Shown in pieces: positions 9,073-17,643 of a DNA stretch of 64,000 bases (its first letter is position 1; each line of letters begins with the position of its first letter). This DNA is from Trebonia sp963734665 (GTDB taxonomy: Bacteria > Actinomycetota > Actinomycetes > Streptosporangiales > Streptosporangiaceae), in assembly GCA_963734665.1 (NCBI GenBank), contig CAVTIR010000010.1, forward strand, positions 744,001 to 808,000, given 5' to 3'. The position numbers were made by a program, and so were the translations under genes. The notes under the pieces are model-generated. The model saw only the letters and a list, made by a program, of their open reading frames with translations, was not told the origin of the DNA and ran no database searches.

Positions 9073-9359
9073 GAAAGCTCCTAGGACTGTGACCGTGCGG
9101 CAGGCGGCCCGCGCCGGTTGAAACGGCGCGGGCCAGCTGGCCGCAGATGCTTCCGCGGGCCGCCGTCCACGTGGGGGCGTAGGTCCGATTCGGGGGCGTC
9201 CCGGACGCGCGATCTGCCCACGGGCCGCACCTGAGGGCAGGGTCGAACGTCCGGGGCGCAGCCCGAATGGGCTTAATCAAAGCCCAGGTCAGGGCATTTT
9301 CATTGCCACCTTCACGGCTCTCATGCAGGACCGCCTGGCTTCCTAACAGACCTCATGCG
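9073..9359 (-). promoter_or_regulatory. kdp operon leader with a strong hairpin
   Basis: About 290 bp upstream of the first small kdp ORF, with no gene. Positions 9106-9134 form a perfect 11-bp stem (GGCCCGCGCCG) with a 7-nt loop, ending 34 bp before the start codon. The length and structure leave room for RNA-level control as well as a KdpE-activated promoter. I looked for a c-di-AMP (ydaO) riboswitch and could not identify its conserved core. Confidence 0.4.
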
Positions 9360-9397
9360 AGAGCCCGGTGGACCGCCGCTGCGGTCCACCGGGCTCT
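9360..9397. terminator. Hairpin terminator between the usp gene and the kdp operon
   Basis: Perfect 17-bp arms (9360-9376 and 9381-9397) enclose a CGCT loop. On the plus strand TTTA follows, with no real T-tract; on the minus strand, the direction of usp, there is no T-tract either. It lies 20 bp after the usp stop and separates that gene from kdp. Confidence 0.75.
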
Positions 9398-9417
9398 TTA
9401 CCCTCCGTTATAGAGCG

Positions 9418-9981
9418 TCACTCATCTGACAGCTGGGAGATGTCGAGATCCGGCACGAGCGCGTGCCGGCCCCGCAGCGGCCACGGCAGCAGGCCGTGCT
9501 GTATCTCGTCCATGAGTGCCGACGGCGGCACCGCGAGCACGGGGCAGTGAGCGTGCGCCAGGCAGTACCGCCCGGCGGACCGGCGCAGCGCACGGCTGAC
9601 CGGGTTCCGTCGCCCTGTGCCGATGACCAGCAGGTCGCCCGGCTGGTCGGCGACCTCGACGAGCACCCACCCGGCCTCGCCACGCTCCACCAGCGCCTGC
9701 ACGTCCAGGTCGTCGGGGATGCCGCCGAAACATTCGTCGAAGGCGTCGGTCAGCTGCTTGTAAGCCGCGTCGCGCCACACCTTGCGCAGGTAGCCGGAGG
9801 GATGGGAACGTTCGGCGAAGTCCCCGCCCGGCGGTACCCAGGCGACGACCGGCACGAGCGGCACCCGCCGCTCCCGCGCCTCCTCGGCCGCCCAGCGCAG
9901 CGCCTGCATGCTGCCTAGCGACCCGTGTACCCCGACAACGATCCGACGCACCGCGCCCACCACGCTTCGCCTCCCTGACAT
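9418..9981 (-). CDS. Universal stress protein (UspA family)
   Basis: 187 residues from ATG 9981; an upstream TTG at 10005 in frame is less likely. A single Usp domain starts RRIVVGVHGSLGSMQALRWA. The C-terminal nucleotide-binding signature is visible as VIGTGRRNPVSRALRRSAG, ending in HCPVLAVP. Usp proteins bind ATP and are induced under stress; the exact role is unknown. It lies upstream of the kdp operon on the same strand. KdpD itself contains a Usp-like domain, but a functional link is only suggestive. Confidence 0.88.
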   Translation of the reverse strand: MSGRRSVVGAVRRIVVGVHGSLGSMQALRWAAEEARERRVPLVPVVAWVPPGGDFAERSHPSGYLRKVWRDAAYKQLTDAFDECFGGIPDDLDVQALVERGEAGWVLVEVADQPGDLLVIGTGRRNPVSRALRRSAGRYCLAHAHCPVLAVPPSALMDEIQHGLLPWPLRGRHALVPDLDISQLSDE

Positions 9982-10005
9982 GACAGCGCCTTTGCTCTCA
10001 TACAA

Positions 10006-10363
10006 CCGCGCCGCCTGGCCTGGACCCTCCCGTCCTTGCAGAACCCTAATGAAACATCACCGAAACATTACATTCAGTCCCTAGGCGATTACCTATCGTA
10101 TCAAAAGTCCAAATCGCGATCATCCCGAACCGCAACCCTTGCTCATCAGGACGTCCTCCCAGGATGCGTTTGGGACACCAAGCCCGCACTACCGCTCCAG
10201 GAGGACGTCCCTCTTCGCAAGCGGAACCCGCCAATCAGACGCCTCCCGGGCTACGTCCTATTACTACGGTTCCGTGTTGCACTCCCTCGCGCCAGCTGAC
10301 TCTCCAGCGGCGGTCCTGGCTGCCAAGGTGGAACACGAACTCGTTCCGGACGATGCTGAAGTG
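10006..10363. other. Gene-free stretch with an inverted repeat
   Basis: 358 bp between the usp start and the propeller gene end. No coding signal is convincing. Positions 10149-10159 and 10200-10210 form an 11-bp perfect inverted repeat (GGACGTCCTCC) around 40 bp. A copy of the dispersed motif GATCATCCCGAAC lies at 10118-10130. Local AT content is higher than in the flanks (10050-10130). Confidence 0.5.
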
Positions 10364-11811
10364 TCAAGCGCCGTTGATCGCGGTGACCCCGGTCAGCGTG
10401 CTGATGTAGGCCGTGCTGCCACGCAGGGACAGCGATGAGAAGTGCGGCATGCCCTCGCTGATCGAGATCTGGTGCTCGACCTTGCCCGTGGCCTGGTTCA
10501 GCTCGTACAGCGTGCCCCCGCTGGTGGAGTAGGTGGTGACCCAGACCGCGCCGCCGCCGATGACCGGGGAGCCCTGGGCGGCGGCCGGGCCGCGCCACAG
10601 CACCTTGATCGTCTTCTTCGCCGCGTTGACCTCGACGGCCGCCATGCCGCCGTCCTGGCACGGCTCGTACACGATGGACCCGCTGACGGCCGCGGTGCCC
10701 CGCGCGTTGCAGATGTCTTGCTCGGCGAGTTGGCCGCCGATCCCGCCCAGATCCGTGCTGCTCAGCAGGTAGCCGACACCCCGCTTGCCAACGATGAACA
10801 CCGCGCCGCCGCCGGCGAGGGCCGGCTGGGTGGAGCCGAGGTCGAGGTCGGTAGCGTTGTCCGCTGCCCAGGTGGCCGGCGCGAAGTAGGCGAGGCGGTT
10901 CAGCGCCGGACTCAGCTCGGTGACCGAATCGCTGCCGTCATACGGGTCGCCCGGCCCCGCGGCGCCATTGCCGTTGGCGATCCACAGGTCTCCGTTGGGG
11001 CCGACGACGGGCCCGCCGGTTCCCCAGACGGCGCCTTCCCTGCTCGTCGGGGTGTGCCAGCTGGTCAGGGGCCCGTTGCCGGTGAGCGGCGCGCTGACGA
11101 CGCCTCCCTGGTAAGCGCCGCAGTCTCCGGCAAGGCCGCCGAACGAGGCGTAGACCCGCCCGCCGTCGATCGCGAGCGCCGGACGCTGCTGGTTGTAGGC
11201 GGGCTGGTTCGAGGCCGTCGGGTTGTCGAGGTCACGCTGCAGCGTCACCGTGCCGGTATTCGCGTTGAGCGCGACGAGCAGGTGATGGTAGCCGGTAGTC
11301 TCCGCGACGGCGTAGACCAGGCCGTTGCTTGAGTCGTAGATGGGGGTCCCGGTGATGCCGAGCGGGAAGATGTCACCGCACCCGTTCAGGTCCTGCTGGG
11401 GCACCGGGGTGCCGACGTGGGTGTGCCAGATTGTTTTCCCTGTCGAGCGGTTGAGGGCGTAGATGGTGTCGTTCTCGGTCGCGGCGATTACCTCGGGCCG
11501 GCCGCGAGCGGCTGGCCGTAGACGGCGCCGTCGAGGTGCGCGGTCCAGGCGGTGGTGAGGGCGCCGGCGGCCGGGACGCCGTCGGTGATGCCGGTCCGCG
11601 CCGCGTTCGCGTCGTACTGCGCCCAGTTGGCGCCCGTGCTGCTCGCGGTGGTTCTCGCGCTTACCGTGGTTGCCGGTCTTGCGTTGCTTGTCGCGTTTGC
11701 ACTGCTTGCTGCGCTTGCGGTCGCGGCCTTGCCTGACGCGCCGACCGCGCTGCCAATCCCCGTACAGGCCGCGACAACGCACGCTGCCGCCGCCAGAACT
11801 GTCCCCCGCAT
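10364..11811 (-). pseudogene. PQQ-like beta-propeller lipoprotein, broken by a 1-nt frameshift
   Basis: The start is ATG 11811. The N-terminus (MRGTVLAAAACVVAAC) is a lipoprotein signal peptide with lipobox VAAC. The first propeller blade (NWAQYDANAARTGI, WTAHLDGAVYGQPLAAG) runs into a stop at 11488. The next base frame continues immediately as EVIAATENDTIYALNRSTG through further WD/PQQ-like blades to 10364. One extra C in GGCCCGAGG near 11496 would join the frames as AAGPEVIAATEN. This is either a recent single-base deletion or a sequencing error in a C-run. An intact product would be an exported propeller protein of about 480 residues; ligand unknown. Confidence 0.85.
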
Positions 11812-11974
11812 GTTCGGTCCCCCCGATGACGTGTGCCCCGCACGAGAAGCCGGGCCGCCCCCAGCGGTCCGGTGAACTCTGACCTTACCAAGGTGACTAC
11901 ACCCTGCAATCGAATGACGGCAATGTGTTGCCATCGCATGACGGGTCCGCGAGTCCTGGCATGATGGGTGATCT

Positions 11975-12877
11975 ATGGACGACAAGCTATTCCCGCAGGC
12001 CCCGGGGGAAGCGTCCTTTGTGGCGATTGGCGACAGCTTCACCGAGGGTCTTAACGATGTCGCGTCAGGCGGCGGCTTCCGCGGCTGGGCCGACCGGCTG
12101 GCCGGCCTGCTCGCCGCCGAGTATCCGGGCCTCCGCTACGCGAACCTGGCGGTTCGCGGCAAGCTGCTGCGCCAGATCGTGGCCGAGCAGGTGCCCGCCG
12201 CGGCGGCGATGTCACCGGGCCTGGTCTCGATCGCCGGGGGCGGCAACGACATCCTGCGCCCGGGGGCCGACCCGGATGTGCTGGCGGAACTGTTCGACTC
12301 GGCCGTCGCCCGGCTGCGCGCCTCGGGGTGCCAGGTGCTGATGTTCACGGGCTTCGACCCGGTCGGTTTCCCGGTGCTGCGCCTGCTGCGCGGCCGGATC
12401 GGCACCTACAACATGCACCTGCGGGGCATCGCCGACGCCCGCGGCTGCTACCTGGTCGACCTGTGGTCGATGCGCTTCCTGCGCTCTCCCGGCGCCTGGT
12501 CGCCGGACCGGCTGCACCTGAACGCGCAGTCGCACCAGCGGGTGGCGCTGCGCGCGTGCGAGGTCCTCGGCATCCCGGTCACCGAAGACTGGCGCGGCCC
12601 GCTGGCGGCTGATCCAGCGCAGGCCCCAGCGCTTACCTACACAGGGCCCGCCTCGACAGTGCCCGCCTCGACAGTGCCCGCGTGGACAGGGCCCGCCTCG
12701 ACACGGGACGCCATGACCAGGGACGCCTGGCTGGGCGCCCGTCGCGAGGATGCCCGCTGGGCGAGGGAGTACCTGGTCCCGTGGGTCAACCGCCGCCTGC
12801 ACGGCACCTCCTCGGGCGACGGCCGCTCCGCCAAGCGCCCGGCCCTGGAACCGATCTCTCCGTCAATCCTCATGTGA
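11975..12877 (+). CDS. SGNH/GDSL-family hydrolase
   Basis: 300 residues, no signal peptide. Block I is GDSFTEG with nucleophile Ser21, block III GGGNDIL, and block V DRLHLNAQSH supplies the Asp-x-x-His pair. These are the catalytic blocks of SGNH lipases/esterases; the substrate is unknown. After about residue 215 the protein carries a low-complexity stretch from four 15-bp tandem units (12647-12706, PASTV repeated). It is divergent from the propeller gene with 163 bp between, and convergent with 12976-14277. Confidence 0.9.
   Translation: MDDKLFPQAPGEASFVAIGDSFTEGLNDVASGGGFRGWADRLAGLLAAEYPGLRYANLAVRGKLLRQIVAEQVPAAAAMSPGLVSIAGGGNDILRPGADPDVLAELFDSAVARLRASGCQVLMFTGFDPVGFPVLRLLRGRIGTYNMHLRGIADARGCYLVDLWSMRFLRSPGAWSPDRLHLNAQSHQRVALRACEVLGIPVTEDWRGPLAADPAQAPALTYTGPASTVPASTVPAWTGPASTRDAMTRDAWLGARREDARWAREYLVPWVNRRLHGTSSGDGRSAKRPALEPISPSILM
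12647..12706 (+). repeat. Four 15-bp tandem units inside the GDSL hydrolase gene
   Basis: Units start at 12647, 12662, 12677 and 12692 with consensus CCCGCCTCGACAGTG, encoding Pro-Ala-Ser-Thr-Val pentapeptides. The first two units are identical. The array lies in the C-terminal tail, outside the catalytic blocks, and could vary in copy number without breaking the frame. Confidence 0.8.
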
Positions 12878-12881
12878 CCGT

Positions 12882-12919
12882 TGCCAGTGGGTGAGGTCAT
12901 AGTGACTCACCCGCTGGCA
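12882..12919. terminator. Bidirectional terminator between convergent genes
   Basis: 14-bp arms, TGCCAGTGGGTGAG at 12882-12895 and CTCACCCGCTGGCA at 12906-12919, with one G-U wobble and a 10-nt loop. The hairpin sits just after the GDSL hydrolase stop (12877) and before the convergent membrane gene end (12976). Confidence 0.7.
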
Positions 12920-12975
12920 CCCCGTCTCGGGGTTGTTCCCCAGCCTGTCGAGCAGATCCCAACCCTGCCGGGCGC

Positions 12976-14277
12976 CTACGCTTCGCTTGTAGTAACCCGC
13001 CTGCGGACGAGCGGGGCGAGGTCGATGCTCGCCCTGGGGCGGGAGAGAGCTAGCAGGACGACTAGGCCCGCGACGATCGGGACCCACCAGATCCAGACCG
13101 CGTGCGACGGGCCTTGGGCGGCGGCCGTGAGGCCGCCGGCTAGCACGCCGACGCCGAGCAGGCGCGACCAGCTCATCGTGGCCGCAGGGATCAGCGCGAC
13201 CGCCATCGGGGGCCACGGGTAATACGAGACCATCACAGGCTCGAAGAACGACCGAAGCGCCAGCGCGAACGCGACCCACCAGAGGACCTCCGCGAGCAGC
13301 TCGACCGGCCACCCTGGTGAGCCGCCGCGCGGGTCTTCCGCATCCGAAATATCGGATATTTCACGATTCGGACGCTCGCTCAGCCGCGCCCGCCAGCGGT
13401 GCCGGATGACCAGGGCGCAGAGGCAGGCCAGCACGATCGTCGCCAGCCGGAACGGGCCGGCGGCGACGTTCTGGCCGGCCATCTGCGGGGCCAGCGAGGT
13501 CCAGATGGTCGGGTGGTTGATGACAGGCGAGTCGGGCTGGCTGGTCACCGACGTGTACGTGTCATGCCAGTTGCCGATCGCCGCCGCGGCGAGCAGCACG
13601 GCGGAGGGCGCCGCTGCCCGCAGCAGGAAGGGAATCATCCGCCGCCACGGGAGCAGCGCGAGTTGCACCGGGACGGCGAGGAGGACGAGCGGCTGGACGC
13701 AGATGGCGCACCCGGTGAGCCAGCCGGCGAGCGCAAGCCTGTCGTTGCTCTGCGCGAGGACCGCGTACAGCAGCAGGCCGACGGCGACCGCGTCCTCGGG
13801 ATGCCCCCAGCGGGGGGACGGCGACCACAGGATGCCGAGGCTGGCGACCTGCAGCAGCGCTCGCTTCCATAGTGAAACACCAAGTCGTTCTGCTAGTGCG
13901 TCCGCAGCGAACAGGGTGATGCACGACAGGGCCATCTGGTACGGTCCGGCGACCAGCCAGACCGCAGGATGCAGGTTGTGCGGGCCGGGGATCTGCAGCG
14001 ACAGGCCGAGCGCGTTGATCACGGCGGCGCACGGCAGCAGGATGACCGCCGCACCTGGCAGCGAGATAAGGCCGGTGCCCGGCGCGTAGATGCCGCCGAT
14101 GTTCCCGTGCGAGAGCCGGACTGTCGCGACCAGCGTGCCCCACAGGTCGTAAGGGAGCGCCCACTCCGCCCGCCCCATGAGGTGCGTCGGCCCCCACGTG
14201 GTCGTGAGCATGCCGATGAGGACGAACGCGGCCGAGCCGATCAGCGGCACCCTCCGCCGCCTGATTCGCTCCCGCAT
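12976..14277 (-). CDS. Polytopic membrane protein, possible GT-C-type glycosyltransferase
   Basis: 433 residues with about ten hydrophobic helices and an arginine-rich N-terminus; AAGGA lies 7 nt before ATG 14277. A GHPEDAV motif between helices and loops with WHDTY and PQMAGQN recall integral-membrane mannosyltransferases (GT87-like), but no diagnostic catalytic motif is certain. A charged linker (SERPNREISDISDAEDP) is encoded over an AT-rich palindrome, GAAATATC-G-GATATTTC at 13346-13362. The function is unassigned. Confidence 0.7.
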   Translation of the reverse strand: MRERIRRRRVPLIGSAAFVLIGMLTTTWGPTHLMGRAEWALPYDLWGTLVATVRLSHGNIGGIYAPGTGLISLPGAAVILLPCAAVINALGLSLQIPGPHNLHPAVWLVAGPYQMALSCITLFAADALAERLGVSLWKRALLQVASLGILWSPSPRWGHPEDAVAVGLLLYAVLAQSNDRLALAGWLTGCAICVQPLVLLAVPVQLALLPWRRMIPFLLRAAAPSAVLLAAAAIGNWHDTYTSVTSQPDSPVINHPTIWTSLAPQMAGQNVAAGPFRLATIVLACLCALVIRHRWRARLSERPNREISDISDAEDPRGGSPGWPVELLAEVLWWVAFALALRSFFEPVMVSYYPWPPMAVALIPAATMSWSRLLGVGVLAGGLTAAAQGPSHAVWIWWVPIVAGLVVLLALSRPRASIDLAPLVRRRVTTSEA

Positions 14278-14421
14278 GCTGGTCCTTCCGCCCGTTTAGC
14301 CCGCTGTAAACCGGGTGTTAGGTTACAAGGCGCCGGCCACGGGGTCATCCCCCTACAGGCTGAAACGCGCCAGGTAGCGAGGCTCGGGGTCAAGCTAAGT
14401 CGACTCTCATTCCGTTGAAAA

Positions 14422-14460
14422 CGACGGGAGGTCCGCCCTTTCCTGGTGGCCCTCCCGTCG
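14422..14460 (-). terminator. Rho-independent terminator for the PPOX gene
   Basis: A perfect 10-bp stem (CGACGGGAGG and CCTCCCGTCG). Reading on the minus strand, the stem is followed by TTTTC. It starts 12 bp after the stop of the gene at 14472. Confidence 0.85.
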
Positions 14461-14471
14461 CTGACCCGCTG

Positions 14472-14876
14472 TCAGTGCTCGGCCGCGCCGCCCCAGGTGA
14501 TCACCCGGACGGGCTTGATGGTGACGACCACGCGGGTCTCGCCGGGCTTGTCATGGCCGCGCAGGTCTGCGCCGTACTTGGCGCCCACCTTGTCGGCGAA
14601 CTCGTAGTCGTCGTCCGGCGTGATCTCCGCCTCACCGCGCAGCTCGACGTACCGGGACGGCGGGTCGCCCAGGATGATCAGGCTGGCCTTGGGGTTGGCC
14701 TGCAGGTTCTTCACCTTCTGCCGGGAGGTGTTCAGCGAGATCTTCACGGTGTCACCCTCGGCGAGGAACCAGGTCGCGGTCAGCTGCGGCCGCCCGCTCG
14801 CCCCGATGGTGCCGAGCACGGCGAACTGCCCGCTCAGCAGGTCCTTATGTGAGTCAGGGATCTCAGGAGTCGTCAT
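14472..14876 (-). CDS. PPOX-class (F420-dependent type) oxidoreductase
   Basis: 134 residues, a single split-barrel flavin/deazaflavin-binding domain. Typical segments are FAVLGTIGASGRPQLTATWF near the N-terminus, KVKNLQANPKASLIILG in the middle and YVELRGEAEIT later. This matches the short actinobacterial PPOX proteins (TIGR03618-like) that often bind F420; cofactor and substrate are inferred from family only. The gene is alone on its strand and ends at a clear terminator. Confidence 0.85.
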   Translation of the reverse strand: MTTPEIPDSHKDLLSGQFAVLGTIGASGRPQLTATWFLAEGDTVKISLNTSRQKVKNLQANPKASLIILGDPPSRYVELRGEAEITPDDDYEFADKVGAKYGADLRGHDKPGETRVVVTIKPVRVITWGGAAEH

Positions 14877-15239
14877 GACCCGAACTCTACGGGTTTCCGG
14901 GTTCCCCGGTCAGCGGCGGTCGGCCCATCCGCAACCGCCGGTGGCCGACGGTCCCTCACTCCACCAGCGCCTCAGTAGCCCACAACTGTGACATTGATAT
15001 CGACGGGGCGACCGGGCTCTGGAACTCGTGACCACATGCTGGGCGGAGCCGCCAGCACCGGTTCACAGATCACGTTCCGCGTCCCGGACGATCTATGACG
15101 TCTGAGAAAAGCGGTCATCGCATGAAATTCGCCTGGGAAGGGTTTCCGGGTGCTGACGCCGGTCCATCACAGGAGTAGCGTCACTTTTGATTTTCCCGTG
15201 ATTTTCCCGCTTCCGACGGCTAAGCGTTAAGGGGCCGCG
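14877..15239. other. Gene-free stretch between divergent genes
   Basis: 363 bp holding the promoters of the PPOX gene (minus) and the small membrane gene (plus). The only structure I see is a direct repeat GATTTTCCCG (15189-15198 and 15200-15209), about 30 bp before the membrane gene start. No gene or strong palindrome was found. Confidence 0.4.
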
Positions 15240-15734
15240 ATGTACCAGCCATACCCGGGTGGTGTCGACTCACGCGAGATATCCCCGGCGAACGCCCCGC
15301 AGTCCGTCCTGCGGGCGGTAAAAGTCATGTACGTCGGCTTGGCAGCGAGCCTGCTCGGCATCGTCGTCGACATGACCACGCTCTCCTCGACGCGTGGCCA
15401 GATCATCAAGCACAGCCCGACCCTCACAACGGCTCAGGTCAACAGCGCCGAGCACGTGGAGATCGGCCTGTTCATCGTCGGCGGCCTGATCGGCGCCGCG
15501 CTCTGGCTCTGGATGGCGCAGAGCTGCCGGGCGGGCAAGAGCTGGGCGCGGGTCACCTCGACCGTGCTTTTCGGCATCGACACGCTGAGCGTGCTCATCT
15601 CCTCTACCGTGACGCCGGACGGCGGCCTGACCCGGATCTACGCGCTCGTCATCTGGGTGATCGGCCTCATCGCGGTCATCCTGCTGTGGCAGCGAGCATC
15701 GTCGGACTATTTCCGCAGCGCCAGACGCTCCTAG
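15240..15734 (+). CDS. Four-helix membrane protein related to the kinase C-terminus
   Basis: 164 residues with about four hydrophobic segments and AAGGGG before ATG 15240. It aligns by eye with the last ~165 residues of the Ser/Thr kinase at 2239-4137. VLRAVKVMYVGLAASLLG corresponds to VQTAIRLMYAGFAATVLG, both have a W-W-A-R-G-W-R-T-V-L pattern in the middle, and both end LW plus a short basic tail with an aromatic pair. It looks like the same membrane module without a kinase. The function is unknown. Confidence 0.8.
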   Translation: MYQPYPGGVDSREISPANAPQSVLRAVKVMYVGLAASLLGIVVDMTTLSSTRGQIIKHSPTLTTAQVNSAEHVEIGLFIVGGLIGAALWLWMAQSCRAGKSWARVTSTVLFGIDTLSVLISSTVTPDGGLTRIYALVIWVIGLIAVILLWQRASSDYFRSARRS

Positions 15735-15815
15735 CCCTGCGGGCTAGCCTTCCGCCGGCTCCGGCAGGCGGTTCTCGCCCCATTCGGCAAGGGCGACGTC
15801 GAAAAGGGCAGGCGC

Positions 15816-16244
15816 ATGTACCCTCGCGCCATGACGGTCATCAAAGTTGAGAACGTGGAGCGGCTTGGCCGTGGGGGCGGCGTGGTCACGATCCCGCTGA
15901 TCACCCGGCAGTCCGCCGAAGAAGAGAACCTGATCACCACCGGCATCTCGACCTACCCGGTGGGTACCGGCGCGCCGTATCACTCACACAACTGCGACGA
16001 GCACGTGACGCTGCTCGAGGGCGTCGCCGAGGTGGAGATCGAGGGCGTCGGCACCTTCAAGCTGGTCCCCCATGACACGACGTACGTGAGGGCGGGCATC
16101 TTCCACAGGTTCACTAATGTCAGCGACTCGGTCCCGATGAAGATCCTGTGGGTCTACAGCTCCGCCTACGTGACCCGCACCTTCTACGACACCGGCGAGA
16201 CGGTCGAGCACCTATCTGCGGCTGATGCAATGGTTAAGGACTAG
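15816..16244 (+). CDS. Cupin-domain protein
   Basis: 142 residues; ATG 15831 is an alternative start. A single cupin_2 barrel: the metal-binding motif 1 is HSHNCDEHVTLLEG and motif 2 is GIFHRFTN, giving the usual His/His/Glu/His set. Small cupins of this kind are metal-dependent isomerases, dioxygenases or sugar-binding regulators; the substrate cannot be told. It precedes the convergent lhgO-like gene by 20 bp. Confidence 0.85.
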   Translation: MYPRAMTVIKVENVERLGRGGGVVTIPLITRQSAEEENLITTGISTYPVGTGAPYHSHNCDEHVTLLEGVAEVEIEGVGTFKLVPHDTTYVRAGIFHRFTNVSDSVPMKILWVYSSAYVTRTFYDTGETVEHLSAADAMVKD

Positions 16245-16264
16245 CCGTAATTCGGGACGCGAGA

Positions 16265-17506
16265 CTAGCTTTCTTTGCCTAGCGGAAGCTGAAGTTCGGC
16301 GACGATGTGCTCGGCGATGGCCATCGAAGCCGTGGCCGCCGGTGACGGCGCGTTGCGGATGGACGTGACCGGGCCGACCCGGCTGATCCGGAAGTCATCG
16401 ACGAGCGCGCCACTGCGATCGACCGCCTGGGCGCGCACGCCAGCGGGCGCCGAGGTCACGTCCTGCGGCCCCACCCAGGGCAAATAGGTCCTGGCCTCCG
16501 CGAGGTAGGCGCGCCGCCACAGCGACCCGCGCATCTCGCGCATCCCGGTCATCCAGTGCTGGCGAGCCAGCCGCCAGAAGGCCCCGGAAGAAGCCAGCCG
16601 GCCAAGCTCGTCAAGGGACACGTCCGTGCGCCGGTACCCTTCCCGGGCCAGGGCGAGCACGGCGTTCGGGCCGAGGTCGGCCGTGCCGTCGACGCGCGGC
16701 GTCAGGTGCACGCCGAGAAACGGGTACCGGGGGTCGGGCACCGGGTAGATGAGCCGCCGCACCCGGCCAACGGCGTGCGGCCGCAGCCGCAGGTACTCGC
16801 CGCGGAACGGGATGATCTCCGGCGTGGGCTCGTCGCCGGCCGTGGCGGCGAGCAGGTCGGCCTGCAGGCCGGCGCAGATGACCAGCCGGGAGAGCGCGTG
16901 CGCCCCGCCAGGCGTATCCACCTCGACGCGGTTGTCGCCGGGAACGCGCAGCGCGGTCACCGGGGTACTCGTCAGCACCTGGCCGCCGGCCGCGACCACG
17001 TCAGCGGCGAAGGACCTGGCGATGGCCGGGTAGTCCACGATGGCCGTCGATGGCGAAAGCAGCGCCGCCACCCCGGCGACATCCGGTTCCAGTTCTCGCA
17101 GCTCCGCGCCGGAAAGCCACTGCACGCCCGGGACGCCGTTGGCCTGCGAGCGCCGCTCAAGCTCGCGGAGCTTGACCGTCTCATTCTCGTTCCGCGCGAC
17201 CACAAGCTTGCCCCGCTCGTCATAGACGAGGCCGTGCTCCTCGCAGTAGGCGCGCAGCAGGGAGACGCCGCGCCTGGTCATCCGTGCCTTCGCCGAGCCG
17301 GGCGCGTAGTAGATCCCGGCGTGCACGACCCCGGAGTTGTGGCCGGTCTGGTGGGTCGCGACCTGGGTTTCCTTCTCGAAGACCACTACCGGCACCCCGG
17401 CCGTGGCGAGTTGCCTGGCGACCGCCAGCCCGACGATCCCCGCCCCGATGATGCCTACCGGCTCCGATGTCGCGTCCGTACCGCGTCCCGCTTTATTCGC
17501 TGTCAT
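16265..17506 (-). CDS. lhgO: L-2-hydroxyglutarate oxidase (LhgO family)
   Basis: 413 residues from ATG 17506. FAD-dependent oxidation of L-2-hydroxyglutarate to 2-oxoglutarate is the family reaction. An N-terminal Rossmann FAD motif GIIGAGIVGLAVARQLA is followed by the LhgO-typical THQTGHNSGVVHAGIYYAPGS. The middle has DERGKLVVA and the C-terminus RNAPSPAATASMAIAEHI. The length matches the family. It is divergent from the LLM oxidoreductase with 137 bp between them. Confidence 0.88.
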   Translation of the reverse strand: MTANKAGRGTDATSEPVGIIGAGIVGLAVARQLATAGVPVVVFEKETQVATHQTGHNSGVVHAGIYYAPGSAKARMTRRGVSLLRAYCEEHGLVYDERGKLVVARNENETVKLRELERRSQANGVPGVQWLSGAELRELEPDVAGVAALLSPSTAIVDYPAIARSFAADVVAAGGQVLTSTPVTALRVPGDNRVEVDTPGGAHALSRLVICAGLQADLLAATAGDEPTPEIIPFRGEYLRLRPHAVGRVRRLIYPVPDPRYPFLGVHLTPRVDGTADLGPNAVLALAREGYRRTDVSLDELGRLASSGAFWRLARQHWMTGMREMRGSLWRRAYLAEARTYLPWVGPQDVTSAPAGVRAQAVDRSGALVDDFRISRVGPVTSIRNAPSPAATASMAIAEHIVAELQLPLGKES

Positions 17507-17643
17507 GGCACCGGTGTACTCCCTGATAGCGGCGTCGTAAGGTAGGCGCGGCCAGCGTACGGCGACCCGCAAAGCCGAATCAACGCCCGTAGCGCGCACC
17601 CCCGCCAAACTCTAATATTTCGAGTGCGGGCTAGGGTTGAAGC

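Noticed and set aside
9073..9360. Possible c-di-AMP (ydaO) riboswitch before kdp
   Set aside because: The leader is long and structured, but the conserved riboswitch core could not be matched by eye; a covariance-model search would decide.
10036..10438. Short plus-strand frames in the usp/propeller gap
   Set aside because: No ribosome site, no codon bias and no recognisable domain; partly antisense to the propeller gene.
13346..13362. AT-rich palindrome as an operator
   Set aside because: It lies inside a coding region (linker of the membrane protein) and reads cleanly as EISDISDAE, so a regulatory role is unlikely.
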